Shown here piece by piece: positions 1 through 10,950 of a stretch of DNA of 64,000 nt. Numbering within the stretch: the first letter of the stretch is position 1; the number at the start of each line of letters is the position of its first letter. The translations under genes were made by a program, and so were the position numbers. The notes beneath the pieces are model-generated. The model was not told the origin of the DNA, searched no databases, and saw only the letters and a program-made list of their open reading frames with translations. This DNA is from Podocnemis expansa. Lineage: Eukaryota > Chordata > Testudines > Podocnemididae. The stretch spans positions 15,627,334 to 15,691,333 of the forward strand of contig ML681997.1 in assembly GCA_007922195.1 (NCBI GenBank). Reading direction: 5' to 3'.

Positions 1-150
1 ATGTAGGGGAGGTGTTGGGGTGCTCACTAAATTGGTCTAACACTGTTACTAGCTGACAACTGGGGGTGTTGGGAAATTCAGGGGTGGATGGGGGGGGTGT
101 TAGGGAAATCCCAAAGCTGTTAGGCTGATCTAGCCTTTCATTTAATGTTG
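1..150 (-). repeat. Inverted partial copy of the 82-bp minisatellite
   Basis: Read on the minus strand, this segment carries the same words as the array at 22.65-23.65 kb: GTCAGCTAGTAACAGTGTTA, then an A/T stretch, GTGAGCACCCC, and a run of C-rich CCCAACACCCCC. About one and a half units are visible and the array probably continues outside the window. The orientation is opposite to the main array 23 kb away. Confidence 0.7.
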
Positions 151-299
151 GGGTGGGCCAGTTAACCTTGGAAAAACACGTCACTTCCTCCACCTCTCCT
201 TGTGCGGGACACCGTCTATAGCCGGGCATGGCTCAGTTCTGGCGTTTGAGTTTCAGAAAGCTGGCTCCTCTGGATACTTGCTGACCCCCCCCCCAATAT

Positions 300-520
300 T
301 ACACCAGCATTTGAGCACCTCACAGGCTTTCATGTGTTTAGCCTCGCACCCCTCCTTTGGGGGGGGCTACGCTATTGACCCCATTTTACAGATGGGGAAA
401 GAAGAGACTAGCTCATTTTCCCAAGGTCGCAGAGGAGAACAAGGAACTGAAGCCGGGCTGCCCAAATTCCTTTCTGGTGTCCAAACCGAGGGCCACATGA
501 CTGCAGAGAGAGTCAGACAC
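300..520 (+). repeat. MIR-like SINE remnant
   Basis: The words CCATTTTACAGATGGGGAAA, then CTCATTTTCCCAAGGTCGCA, resemble the core of MIR/CORE-SINEs (mono-type 'remain flat, gross, net' core with the 'CCCAAGGTCACACAGC' motif). It is diverged. The 203-codon plus-strand frame through here is a by-product and has no recognisable domain. Confidence 0.45.
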
Positions 521-839
521 AGCCGCCAATGTCACTGGGTCCCAGCAATTATTGGATCCAGCATTGACCCTGATCCCCGGGCTCCCCACCCCTTGCTCCA
601 TCAAGGGGACCCTAAGCAGGTCCTCCCTTCACTCCATTTCTCTTGTCCTGGGAAAGCGACTGAAGCTCCTTGCAAGCAACCAGTCAAGGTCGGGGAAAGG
701 AAAAACCTGCCACCTCCTAATGCAAGCGACTTGCAGGCCAGCCGGTGCTCAGTTGTCCGTGATGGGGAGGCGTGGGGCTGGCTGGTTAAAGCTTTCCAAT
801 TTCCAGTCTAATTTGCAAGTCAGAAAGGGAGCCGGTTTG

Positions 840-1680
840 TAACCCGCGCTCGTCCTGTCAATGTCTCGTCACCCTCATCAAGCCGGTTTAACCCTCGCTC
901 CCTCGCCTGGCTGCGTCCCACGCCTGGCTGCCCCTGGCTTTCTCCCAGCCCAGCCACATGCTGCCCCTCGCTGAGCTTCAAGAGTGGATCCGTGACCCTG
1001 ATCCGCTTGCCTCTGAGCCTCACAAAAGGGGAAGAAAATGAGCCAGGGAAAGATCTGGGGGGTTTCTCCAGCGTCCCCCAAATATTTCCCCTAGGGCCCG
1101 CCTCACCCAACTTCTGCACTAACCAGAACCTCTCCTGGCCCGCACCCAGACCCTGTGCCTCGCCACTTGGGCTGAGATTGGACACCCCTCAGGAGACCCC
1201 AGCAAAAACTATTGCAAGGCAGGAGAGGGCTCCCGGGTTTAAGTAGTGTGTAAAGTAGGAGCTGGGAACAGGGCTCGGCTATTCATTTCCAGTCAGGTTT
1301 CCTGTCGCTCTGAGCAGAGCTTGAAGGGCGGGTTTGGAAATGTGTGGGCCGCATGGGCGGGTGGGTAACCCGGAGTCACTCCGATTGCTCTCCGGAGCGG
1401 CCCGGCTGATGCTTCAGCACCTTGGCCAGCGCCGCACGGCCCCGGGCTGCCCGGCTGCGGATTCCCGGCTGCGGCCCCGGCGGAATCAGCTGGGGCAGTT
1501 AATGAGCCGGGGCAATCAGCTGGGGCAGTTAATGAGCCGGCCTCCCACCCGGTCACCCGGAACGATCCGACCAGATCCGAATTATTACAGACAATCAATT
1601 ACCCCGCCACACCCCACCTCTAGGAGCGTTCACACGACCGGCCAGGAGAAATTTCTGCAGAGCCCCTAAAGCCCACCGGA
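840..1680. promoter_or_regulatory. GC- and CpG-rich block, possible CpG island
   Basis: CpG dinucleotides are dense from about 1340 to 1660, in contrast to the AT-rich DNA around it. The block holds a 30-bp direct duplication at 1484-1540. No TATA box, convincing first exon or splice donor was found on either strand. In human, KIF26A follows MIR203A in this direction, so this could be distal regulatory DNA, but that is inference only. Confidence 0.3.
1484..1540. repeat. 30-bp tandem duplication in GC-rich DNA
   Basis: The word AATCAGCTGGGGCAGTTAAT occurs at 1484 and again at 1514, in each case followed by GAGCCGG. The two copies are identical across the shared length, so the duplication is recent or constrained. 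Confidence 0.85.
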
Positions 1681-1864
1681 AAGTCGCCTTTGCTTGGAGC
1701 TGGGGTTGAACCAGGTGACCCCTGGGGAACTGGGAAAGCTGCCTTTATCTCCCAGTGACTACAGCCGGAGAGATAACCCGTGGGCAGCAAAGGACATTGC
1801 TCCCTTAATGGGATCGCAGGTGTTAGCCGCCTCTCAGGGAGGGGGACACCATAATACACTAGCC

Positions 1865-2044
1865 CAGTGGTTTTCAAACCATGGGGGCTGGGCCCAGTCC
1901 TAGGTCACAGACCCTCAGGTACTGGGTCATGGCACCCCCCTGCTCTGGCCACCAATGCTTTACTCCAAGATGTAATTGTTGGGGTGTGGGCATAAATGAT
2001 TTTTTTCAATTGGGTCTCAAAGGAAAAGAGTTTGAAAACCACTG
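1865..2044. mobile_element. hAT-type non-autonomous DNA transposon
   Basis: The left end CAGTGGTTTTCAAACC and the right end GTTTGAAAACCACTG form 15-bp terminal inverted repeats of the hAT 'CAGTGGTT' type. The 180-bp interior has no coding capacity. The flanking 8-mers do not match, so the target duplication is lost or one end is shifted. Confidence 0.7.
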
Positions 2045-2154
2045 CAGGAGGTAAGGGGCAGCTCCCTCCACAAAGAGGTAGGGAAAGTCTGTAGCCCGTT
2101 TTTACAGGCCCTGAAGAAAAACAGTAGCTTAGTACCATGCATCTGCATCCCTCA

Positions 2155-2570
2155 TTGGCTATGACTATGCTAGGAAAAGTTAGTTTGAATTTGTTAATTT
2201 GAACTAATAAGTTCAAGTTTAGTTTGAACTAAACTTGAATTTATTACTTTGAATTAACAAAGTGGATTAATTCAATTTAAGGTTAAGTCAAAGTCAACTT
2301 TGTTAAATCAAACTGACTGCCCTTAATTTGAATTTATTAATTTAAACTGTGGGTTAATCCTAGCCTACACCATCCTTAATTTGAACTAAGGATCAAGATA
2401 CGGGCTTAGTTTGAATAAACCAGCAGGTTTTATTAATTTGAACTAAGTCTTCATTCGTTTGAATTAAGGAATTCCTTAATTTGAACTCATGAAAGCCTAG
2501 TGTAGACAGGTACTAAATTAGTTTGAATTAAGCTGCCTTAACTCGCACTTACTTGCAAGTGTAGAGCCAG
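2155..2570. mobile_element. Palindromic MITE, family A (GGCTATGTCTACACT termini)
   Basis: The ends read GGCTATGACTATGCTA and, on the other strand, GGCTCTACACTTG. The interior is built from many direct and inverted copies of TTAGTTTGAACTAA-like words. The same ends and interior recur at 17.3, 19.3, 43.5, 43.8 and 58.8 kb. It encodes no protein. Class II origin is inferred from the TIRs and copy number. Confidence 0.65.
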
Positions 2571-3989
2571 GGTTTATTCAGTAAAGTGCAGCCTTCAGGA
2601 GCCGGAGTGGGTCCGATAGGATCATCTAGGTCCCATTCTCTGAGGGATGACTGGGAGTGGGGCAGGTAGAATTGGCCAACACCTGTTCTCTTCTCTGTCC
2701 ACTTATAACTGTGACCAAAGGGCCCAGGTTCAGGTGAAGGCCCAAGAACACAGAGAAGGACTTGCTGCCTTGCCCTCCCCTTACAGCGGTGCCACCTCCT
2801 CTTTTGACAGGACAATGGAGTCAGTGTCTTGTTTTAAATTGGTACACAGCATGGAGGAAGCTTTTGCTCTTTCCCCTTAACTTTTTACTAATTGGGCCCA
2901 CAAAGAAAATTGCTCGAGTGGGAATGACTGATCCAGTTCATCCTTCACTTCAAGATGGTGCTAGCTTGCCCATCAGGTACTGCAGGGTTTTAAACAGCCA
3001 TTTGCAGTAGCTCCGTTTTATACATGAACATACCCAACACTAGAAGCAAACTTGGAGCCTGATCCCAACTTCCATCTGTGTGCTACTGCAAGAGCAGTAT
3101 TGATGTTCTTGCTCTGTCAATGACAGCAAATTTAAACTGAAGGATAATTTGGTTTGCAATTGGATATGGTAAATCCAAATCAATTTGTAATCTGCCTCCT
3201 TTCGGAAGGGTCCCAAAGGCCTAGTGGAGGCTGCAGTTTAAAGCAACAGAACTAAAATTGGAGCTGTGGTTTCAAATATCCCTGGGCCCAAATTCTGCTT
3301 TCAGTAACAAAGGTGTAAATCAGGAGCAACTCCTCCTCCTCTTCACATTCCTGGTTTTTAATCAAGAACTGACTGACACCCTCTTACTAGAACAGCAAAG
3401 GCATATACAGCAAATGAGGTAAGCAAAGATTGTATTCATAGGGGTGACACATGGTGCTATTTAATCGAACAGGTCACTTTTGACTCTAACCAATCAGTCC
3501 AGAGGACATTCCCTGGAACTTGGTATGAAACAATGACTACAGGGATTTCACAAAGTAGTGTTTTTCAAAGATGCTCTAAAAATTTACCCAGAAGGTGACT
3601 GATATACTTGTCTCACACAAAGGAAACACTTCCTATTTGTGACATTGCACCATAATACCTGAAATTCCAGGAAATTCTGGCTTAGAGAGACATTACTTTG
3701 TCCACATATTCTTTACAATCAAGATTGCATTGCACAGTAGGTATCCCAGAAAAATCTTCCAGACCTCTCAAGAAATCTCCCTTAGTCATCTGATGCGTTG
3801 TCCTCATTGAGGGACTGGCCAAATCTTTTCACTACATCTGCACATGAACATGAATTTTTAACTTTTCTGTCCATATCTATGTACCTTGTTAACCCCATGA
3901 ACAACTGGAATGATTCCATTTTCATGCTTCAATATTTAAACATACTTGACTGGTATGAGAAAACTGTACAATTCCACTACAATTATTTT
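2571..3989. other. Non-coding stretch, no feature recognised
   Basis: Ordinary AT-rich DNA. The longest frames are under 90 codons and match no family known to me. No exon with both splice sites was found on either strand. Confidence 0.5.
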
Positions 3990-4490
3990 GCATTGTTGTC
4001 AAGATTGAATTATTGGAGGGGCTTTAAGGGCTTAAGGCCTGGGCCCTGGCCAAAAGGGGTGGGCCCTGGCCCCAACTTAGAGTGCTCCTGCCCTGCCAGC
4101 ACTGTGGGGAGGGGCCAGGGCAGGGCCCTGGAGGCAGAGGCTCTCCACCCTGCCTCAGAGCCTGCTAGTCTGCCCCCCATGGTGGGGCATGGTGGGCCAC
4201 CACCTGCTCACTCCACCTGGGTGCAGGGCCCAGCTGGCTGTGGCCTAGTCTCCTCCAGCCTGGCTGCAGGTCTCCAGGGCCCATGGCCCTGGGGGGGCTG
4301 CACTGGGGGCCGCCTTGCTGTGCTGCACCAGCTGCCTTCTCACAGATTGGCCAGCACCGGAGTGCTCTCTGGCCCCAAGGCCGCCTCTCCCAGAGACGTG
4401 GGGTGGGGCCTGTTCTCCACGGCGGGGGATGGGACCGCAGGGGGGCTGTGTTTGGGGGCAGCCCTGAGCCAGTTAATCCACCCTTACTGT
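3990..4490. other. GC-rich block, possibly a DNA-transposon interior
   Basis: The sequence changes abruptly to GC-rich (GGGCCCTGGCC words) inside AT-rich DNA. It resembles the interiors of the hAT elements at 15.1, 15.7 and 41.5 kb. I could not identify terminal repeats or a target duplication. The 250-codon plus-strand frame crossing the left edge (3798-4550) is low-complexity and is not considered a gene. Confidence 0.35.
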
Positions 4491-4733
4491 CATAAAAAGA
4501 CGAAGACTGGAGCAGCTTCTTACTTTTTAAACAGAAAATTATTGTTCTGAAAAGAACTAATCAGTTATCCAGCAAGGATCAGGGATTTTGACTGGTCTTT
4601 TCCATCACAGCAGCGTTGCTGATTCTGGAAACTACAAAGGAGAAACTTGAATTTCAAACTGCAATTCAACTGGGAACCAAATTTATCAACATCAAGTCAA
4701 CCTAGTTTTATAACTGTCTTGATTCGTTTAATG

Positions 4734-4960
4734 CAGGGGTGCCAAACTCATTTGCTATGGCAGGTCAAATTTGACTTATATGTATTGCAAGAGGGCCGCA
4801 CGTACCACAGATTGAAATACTATGGCACTCTCATGGCATCTCGGAGTGCTGTGTATGCAAAACTGTACTCCATGATACCTCTCTTTCTCTGTATCACTCT
4901 GTTAGGGAGAGAATGTGGTCCTGTTGCACGAAGTCACAGGCAGCATGTTTGACATCCCTA
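4734..4960. mobile_element. hAT-type non-autonomous transposon with TSD
   Basis: The left end is CAGGGGTGCCAAACTC and the right end, read inverted, is TAGGGATGTCAAACATG. It is flanked by GTTTAATG (4726-4733) and GTTTAATT (4961-4968), an 8-bp target duplication with one mismatch. 8-bp duplications and CAGGG ends are diagnostic of hAT elements. Confidence 0.85.
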
Positions 4961-5438
4961 GTTTAATTTATAGGGTGCTACTAGTTTTACAATTTACATA
5001 CTTCACATTTTGCCAGCAGATGGCGCTGCACAGTCAATAACCACCCAGAAAATATGAACGCTTTACCACTATAGTCCTGCAAAAAGCTTTGAAACATAAT
5101 ATCTGAAAATAGTTAGGCACCTAAAGGGAAGACAAGCATTTGGCCCTAAACATATAATTTAATGGACAAGATGATTGTCCCACGATTATATAATACTGGT
5201 TAATCATACATTTTGCAACTTGCAGCATTTGAAAAAAGTCCTGATGCAATACAAAATATAATAAACAAATGTAACATGAACAATGTTCTGTATTTATATA
5301 GTGCCTTTTAGTTCAGTCTGCCAAGTTTTTTTTAAATCAAATGCTTGTAACAGACAGAATTCATTCTAATGCCATCAGTAGCAATATATGGTTTCCTGTG
5401 TTCCTCACTCCGCACACTGACATTTAACTGTACATTAT

Positions 5439-5504
5439 TCACTCCACCTCATACTTGAGGATCTTTCCTATGAGACGAAGGATGAGCCCAGTGCTGTGCG
5501 ATAC
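5439..5504 (-). CDS. Candidate 3' terminal coding exon, gene unknown
   Basis: On the minus strand a strong acceptor (TTTTGCCTCTCTTTCAG) is followed by 21 codons reading VSHSTGLILRLIGKILKYEVE and a stop. The exon is in phase 0, which would fit after the ASPG-like exon at 51563-51622, also ending in phase 0. The distance is 46 kb, however, and miR-203 lies between, so a separate gene or a chance frame is equally possible. No close AATAAA follows; an ATTAAA lies about 280 bases downstream. The splice site and the open frame are observed; any gene assignment is inference. Confidence 0.3.
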   Translation of the reverse strand, partial: VSHSTGLILRLIGKILKYEVE

Positions 5505-5550
5505 CTGAAAGAGAGGCAAAAGTATAATGAACACACTATTACCTATTGCA

Positions 5551-5686
5551 GAGGAGTAGCTGTGTTAGTTTAGTTCAGCAAAACACAAACAAGGAGGCCT
5601 GTGGCACTTATAAAGACCAACATATTAGTTTATCACGTGAGCTTTCATGGGTAGGATCCCACTTTGTCAGACACTTGGAATGGAAA
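5551..5686 (-). mobile_element. Penelope-like repeat fragment with hammerhead-like motif
   Basis: Read on the minus strand, this matches the family also seen at 24.7, 39.4, 55.8, 59.5 and 61.2 kb. It runs CTGACAA, a GTGGG/CCCA(C/T) hairpin, GAAAGCTCACG, then a segment ending in GTGCCACAGG and GCTACTCC-like words. The block at 5633-5670 has the order of a hammerhead ribozyme core, with CTGATGA mutated to CTGACAA. Assignment to Penelope-like elements rests on published reports of such ribozymes in that class. Confidence 0.5.
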
Positions 5687-6024
5687 AAGAAAGCATATGG
5701 TATGGTGGGGAGTAAGGAAATGCACTAAAGGGTAAGCCACGAGATTAGTTCAGATATTTCAGCAACCCAAACAAGTTGTTTTGATTCAAACACTGTGGAA
5801 CAACAGATGAGGAGCTGGGAGTACCTCTTGAGACTACTTGAGTGCTAACTAGCCTTTCTAACCAGGCTGGTCAACCAGAATTGCACAGGAGTAAATCCAA
5901 CACCTAACAGAAATGTACGGAAAAGATTTTGATCCCCTGTTGCTAAAGTTGACTTTGGAACTTTACAGATGATGAGCTCTGTCTTTTCGATGGCTAGGAT
6001 GAATGCCTATCGTTGATGACAAGT

Positions 6025-6125
6025 TTCAAGAGGGGTAGCTACTTTAATCTTGTTCAGCAAAACAGAGAGTCTGGTGGCACTCTGTCTCTGAAAGCGCCAA
6101 AGGAGTCCTTGTTTACAATTAATGA
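6025..6125. mobile_element. Penelope-like repeat, two tail fragments facing each other
   Basis: GGGTAGCTACTTTAATCTTG, TTCAGCAAAACAGAGAG and TCTGGTGGCAC are a minus-strand tail of the Penelope-like family. They are followed at once by plus-strand GCGCCAAAGGAGTCCTTGTTT. The pair makes a short inverted arrangement. Confidence 0.4.
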
Positions 6126-6724
6126 TGTGTTGTTCCTTTGTTTTTTGTACTTGTTTTTGTAAACAGCTTGGAAATTACCTTATTGTCTCAAAAGTTCCTT
6201 TACTGAAGGAATCTCTCCTTTTGGTTGGCATGGTCAGGCCCTTGAACTGCCTTTGAAAATGTTTCCACTGAGGAGGGATAAGTAGTGACTGAGATGGCAC
6301 AATTCTGAATTTTCATATTTGTCGGTGCTTAGATACTACACCAAACTATGCTCTCAGTCACGTCTGCATGGCTCCACTGAATCCAACATGGGTTATATAG
6401 CTGTGATAGATGGGAATGTGGCCAATTCTCTCCTGGAATAGTCAGTACAGAGTATGCAGATGGGTCACACTGATACTGAAGAGAACATTGATAGTAAAGA
6501 TCTTATTAGCTGTCCTGTATTGTTTCCATTATAGTATTTTTTTAACCATTTAAATGTGGCTTGTGTCCAACATCTTTCTACTCTAGCCTGTTACATCACT
6601 GAAATCAATTGGAGTTTTGCCTGGCTAAGGAATATAGAATCTGATCCCTAATCCATAATTAATATTATTTTTGTGTGCCTTAGAAAAGTTAAGCCTATTA
6701 AATCATTTTATAGGAGCCCACTAG

Positions 6725-7275
6725 CAATGTTCCCTGTAAGCTGCATGGCCACGTGACCCCCCCCCCACAGCTGCCCGATGCAGAAGACACTGCCGGCCAT
6801 GCATGGTCGGCAGCCAGAGTCCCTCCCCGGCCAGAAGACTCTGTCATTCAGCTGGCTGAGAGCTCCTCCAGAGCTGAATGTTTTTAAAACTCCCACCCAG
6901 AGAAGCTCTGATGGAGCATGCTCAGAAGCTCTGAGCATGCTCTGTTAGTGCTTCTCCAGCTGGAGGAGTCCTCACTTGGCTGAGCTGCTCTGGTGACCAA
7001 GTAAGGGTGCGGAGGATTGGGGGTCTGGCCGGCTGGAGGAGTTACCAGGGGAGCAGGTTAGGGTGGGAGGAGGGTCTCGGGGTGGCCCGGGGGGGCTGAC
7101 CAGGAAAGCAGCAGGCAGGATTGGCTTGGCTGGGGGTGGGGGTGGGGATGACTGGGAGAGCAGGGAAGCAGGATTGAGCTGGTGGGGGGGGCAGGATTGG
7201 GCCCATGGAGGGGGAAGGCCCACACGTGAGCAACATAAGTTGCTCAGCTGCCTCAGGGCCTTAGAGGGAACATTG
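6725..7275. mobile_element. hAT-type non-autonomous transposon, perfect 8-bp TSD
   Basis: The left end CAATGTTCCCTGTAAG and the right end, read inverted, CAATGTTCCCTCTAAGG are flanked on both sides by the identical 8-mer CCCACTAG (6717-6724 and 7276-7283). The 551-bp interior is G/C-skewed and non-coding. The open frames of 64-105 codons inside it are low-complexity. The intact duplication suggests a relatively recent insertion. Confidence 0.92.
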
Positions 7276-7329
7276 CCCACTAGACTCAATATCTTTCATA
7301 TATATTAAAGTTAAGACAGAGTTCTCTTA

Positions 7330-7497
7330 CAGCTAATGTTCTAGACTGGATCTCAGGACACTACCTTCAGTTCCCAGCTCTTCCATAGAGATCATTTTCA
7401 TGTGTGATGATTATCATGTTACTTAGCTTTCTGTACCTTTATGCCCCATCTGTGGAATAGGGGTGGTAATTTCCTTCCTCACTGGATTGTTGTGTGA
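7330..7497 (+). repeat. MIR/CORE-SINE remnant
   Basis: CTGTACCTTTATGCCCCATCTG, split as CTGTACC..CCCATCTGTGGAATAGGGGT, then TTCCTCACTGGATTGTTGTGTGAAGG, matches the MIR 3' half in order. It is cut off where the R4-type LINE begins at about 7498, so the LINE appears to have landed in or beside this SINE. Confidence 0.55.
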
Positions 7498-8968
7498 AGG
7501 AGACACTCCAATGCACCAGATAAGAGACAATATACCTTTATCGAGAGCTGTAGACACTCATACATATTCAAAACATACATCCTGGGTAGTACCTACCTAC
7601 CTTTCCAGTAGGGGTCCTTGGGCAAAAGACCCCCTAACTCCTCACTTGCCTACCTCGAATATGAGAGTGACACGAACTAGGAGAGTCATGCCGGCTCGGA
7701 CGTTGCCCAGATTAACAAGGTCCGCGCCAGATGTTGGGGAACCAGGACAATCTGATGATAAGTGGGCTACTGGAACAAACCATACATGGACGAGACAAGA
7801 GAACCTGGAATTGATGGAATGCTACTACAACAGTAGACTTAATGAGAGGGGATATATGAAATGTATGAGGGAACTATGGATGGACAAAAGACAGCTAGTT
7901 ACCCAACGCTTCAACATAGTAAAGAGGAAGCTGCTCTCACCACCTGAGATAGACCAACTCCACTTTACATCCCAGACTCAACAAGAAGACCCAGAAGTAC
8001 AACTAGATGTGCAGCCAACAGCTGAAGATGGAACTTCACTGCCACCCCCTCCATTACAGAACACAGCAGCTGATATGAGGCATAAGATCATGGATAAACT
8101 AGCTACAGTCAACCCTCGAGACCGATTACCAAGGCTCATTGGAGAAGTACCATCAGCTAGTATGCTAGAAGATGCCAATAGAGCTCTAATGACAATTCCT
8201 ACTACCACCATAACTCAAACCAATGAACTGGTATATACTACAGCCTCTGTAATCCTGGAGATGCTTGGCTACACAATCAAGAAGAACAGCAGTACATATC
8301 CCCCCTGGAAAATGAGGTTGGAGGATAAGATCAAGGCAACTCGGAGAGAAGTTAGTCAGCTGGTGGAACTACAGAAGGATGTAGAGATTAAGGATAAGAC
8401 TCGGCTACTGAAAAAATACAAGGGCCTGACTCCATCTGAAGCCCTAGAGACTGCTAAACAAAGGCTCACAGCCCTGGCTACCAGGCTAAGGAGATACACT
8501 AGGGCAGCAGAGCCCAAAAAGATAAATGCCCTGTTCTCCAAAGAACCATCCAAGGTGTACTCCCAACTGCAGTGCAACAACCCAATAACAGCAGAGCCAC
8601 CAACAGCAGAAACTGAACAGTACTGGAAGAACATATGGGAGAAAAAGAAGGTTCATAACACCAGTGCAAAGTGGCTGCAGGACCTGAGAACAGACCACAG
8701 CAATCTCCCAGAACAGGAACCAGTCACCATCACAGTAGCAGACATCCAACAGCGGGTCAAGAACATGAAGAGCTGGACAGCGCCTGGGCCGGACATGATC
8801 CACACCTACTGGCTAAAGAAACTAACAGCAGTGCATGAAAGCCTAGCAGCACAAATGAACCAGCTGCTAGCAGCAGGCTCCCACCCAGACTGGCTAACAC
8901 AAGGAAGGACAGTGCTGATCATGAAAGACCCCACAAGGGAACAGCACCATCCAACTACCGGCCAATAA
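7463..8968 (+). pseudogene. R4-type LINE ORF, N-terminal part (Myb-like region to start of RT)
   Basis: This is a 501-codon open frame. Residues about 108-160 (WTRQENLELMECYYNSRL onward) look like a Myb/SANT-type DNA-binding domain, as used for target recognition by R2- and R4-group elements. Residues about 440-495 enter the first RT blocks (SWTAPGPDMI, then WLKKL). The frame runs off at a stop at 8966-8968, because one base is out of register just upstream; the RT continues in another frame. The first 12 or so residues derive from the neighbouring SINE, so the native start is further in, perhaps at the Met near 7511. Function is inferred from family knowledge. Confidence 0.7.
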
Positions 8969-9030
8969 CCTGCCTCCCCACAACATGGAAAGTCCTATCA
9001 GGCATCATAGCTGCCAAGCTACAGGACCAC

Positions 9031-9501
9031 ATGGGCCAGTACCTGAGCACAGCTCAGAAGGGCATTGGGAACAACACCAGAGGCTCAAAACACCAGTTGC
9101 TCATAGACAGAGCAGTCGCCCAAGACTCAAGGTCTAGACAGACCAATCTGAGCACAGCCTGGATTGACTACAGGAAAGCCTACGACTCAATGCCGCACAC
9201 ATGGATCTGTGAATGTCTAGTGCTATACAAAGTCAACAGGACACTAAGGACCTTCCTCAAGAACTCAATGGGACTGTGGAAGACAATGCTGGAAGTCAAC
9301 TCAAGACAGCTTGCACAAGTGGCCATCAAGTGCGGCATATACCAAGGTGATGCGCTGTCCCCGCTGCTGTTCTGCATTGGCTTGAACCTCCTCAGCCAGA
9401 TAATCACAAGGACTGGATATGGATACAAGTTCAAGAGTGGAACTACCATCAGTCACCTCCTCTACATGGATGACATCAAGCTGTATGCTAGGAATGAATG
9501 A
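9031..9501 (+). pseudogene. R4-type LINE reverse transcriptase core
   Basis: A 156-codon block with the main RT motifs. IDYRKAYDSM (residues 45-54) holds the first catalytic aspartate, GIYQGDALSPLLF is the template-grip block, and LLYMDDIKLYA (143-153) holds the catalytic YMDD. The true frame extends upstream to about 8946 without a Met. It ends at an internal TGA at 9499-9501, after which the same frame continues directly into the next block. So this is the middle of one protein split by a nonsense codon. Confidence 0.8.
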
Positions 9502-9552
9502 GATATCGACTCGCTAATCCACCTGACACGGACCTACAGTGAGGATATTGGG

Positions 9553-10887
9553 ATGTCATTCGGACTGGAGAAGTGTGGCCGGATGGTAGTAAAGAGAGGG
9601 AAGGTAGTCAAGACTGATGGGGTAAAATTACCAGAAGGCCACATAGCAGACATACAGACCATCTACAAGTACCTTGGCATCCCACAGTCACATGGGAACC
9701 ATGAGGAGGAGGCAAGGAAGACAGCAACATCCAGGTACCACCAAAGGATAAGACAGGTCCTGAAGAGCCAGCTCAGTGCGAAGAACAAGATCCACGCCAT
9801 CAACAGGTATGCCCTGCCAGTCATCAGATACCCTGCCGGTATAGTGAGCTGGCCAAAGGAGGACATGGAGGCTGCCGATGTGAAGACCCGGAAGCTCCTC
9901 ACAATGTATGGAGGTTTCCACCCCAAATCCAACACCCAGAGGCTGTACACCAGCCAGAAAGATGGTGGGCGGGGTTTGGTGAGTGTCAAAGCCACTGTCC
10001 TGGATGAAACCCAGAGCATCCAGGAGTACATCAGTAAGATGGCACCCAAAGATAAGCTGCTGAGAGAATGCTTGAGGCAGCAGCAGACATGGGAGGAAGA
10101 TCAAGCAGAAGTGCCATGGCAAGACAAGACCCTGCATGGGATGTACCATCGACAGATAGCTGAGGTGGCTGACACTGGGAAATCCTACCAGTGGCTGGAA
10201 AGGGCTAGACTAAAAGACAGCACGGAGGCACTGATCATAGCAGCACAAGAACAGGCACTGAGCACCAGATCCATTGAAGCAGGGGTCTACCACACTAGAT
10301 GGGACCCAAGCTGCAGACTGTGCAGAGAGAACTCAGAAACAGTCCAACACACAGTGGCAGGATGTAAGATGCAGGCAGGAACAGCATACACTGAACGGCA
10401 CAACCAAGTAGCTGGCATTGTGTACAGGAACATCTGCACAGTGTATGGGCTAGACCCTCCCAAGACCAGATGGGAGATTCCACAGAAGGTCATGGAGAAT
10501 AACAGGCTTAAGATCCTGTGGGACTTCCAGATCCAGACAGACAGGCAGGTACTGGCCAATCTACCAGACATCGTGGTAATAGACAAGGACCAGAAGACAG
10601 CGGTGGTGATAGATGTAGCAGTGCCAAGTGACAGCAACATCAGGAAGAAGGAGTATGAGAAGCTGGAGAAGTACCAGGGCCTGAAAGAGGAACTAGAGCG
10701 GATGTGGAAAGTAAAGGCCAAAGTGGTCCCAGTGGTGGTAGGAGCACTCGGGGCTGTGACTCCTAAGCTGGGAGAGTGGCTCCAACAGCTCCCAGGAACA
10801 ACATCAGAGCTCTCTGTCCAGAAGAGTGCAGTGCTTGGAAGAGCAAAGATACTGCGCAGAACCCTCAAACTCCCAGGCCTCTGGTAG
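9553..10887 (+). pseudogene. R4-type LINE C-terminal part: RT thumb, CCHC knuckle, restriction-like endonuclease
   Basis: This 444-codon block is in the same frame as the RT core. A zinc knuckle CRLC...H....C sits near residues 251-269. It is followed by the restriction-like endonuclease: PDIVVIDKDQKTAVVIDVAVP (about 338-358) gives the PD...D catalytic pattern, and a following KKEYEKLEKYQGL helix gives the conserved K/Y residues. In this group the endonuclease nicks the target and primes reverse transcription. The frame ends naturally at TAG 10885-10887, 60 bases before the A/T-rich 3' end. Confidence 0.8.
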
Positions 10888-10950
10888 AGGACCCGAGGTT
10901 GAGGATGACACATACCACCCATGGGGGTGAGAGAGGAATTTTTTTTTTTT

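Noticed and set aside
200..811. 203-codon plus-strand open frame
   Set aside because: No domain, crosses an MIR-like remnant and poly-C, and overlaps other frames. Looks like chance.
3798..4550. 250-codon plus-strand open frame
   Set aside because: Its second half is GC-rich low-complexity DNA; the protein is Pro/Gly/Ala-rich with no recognisable motif.
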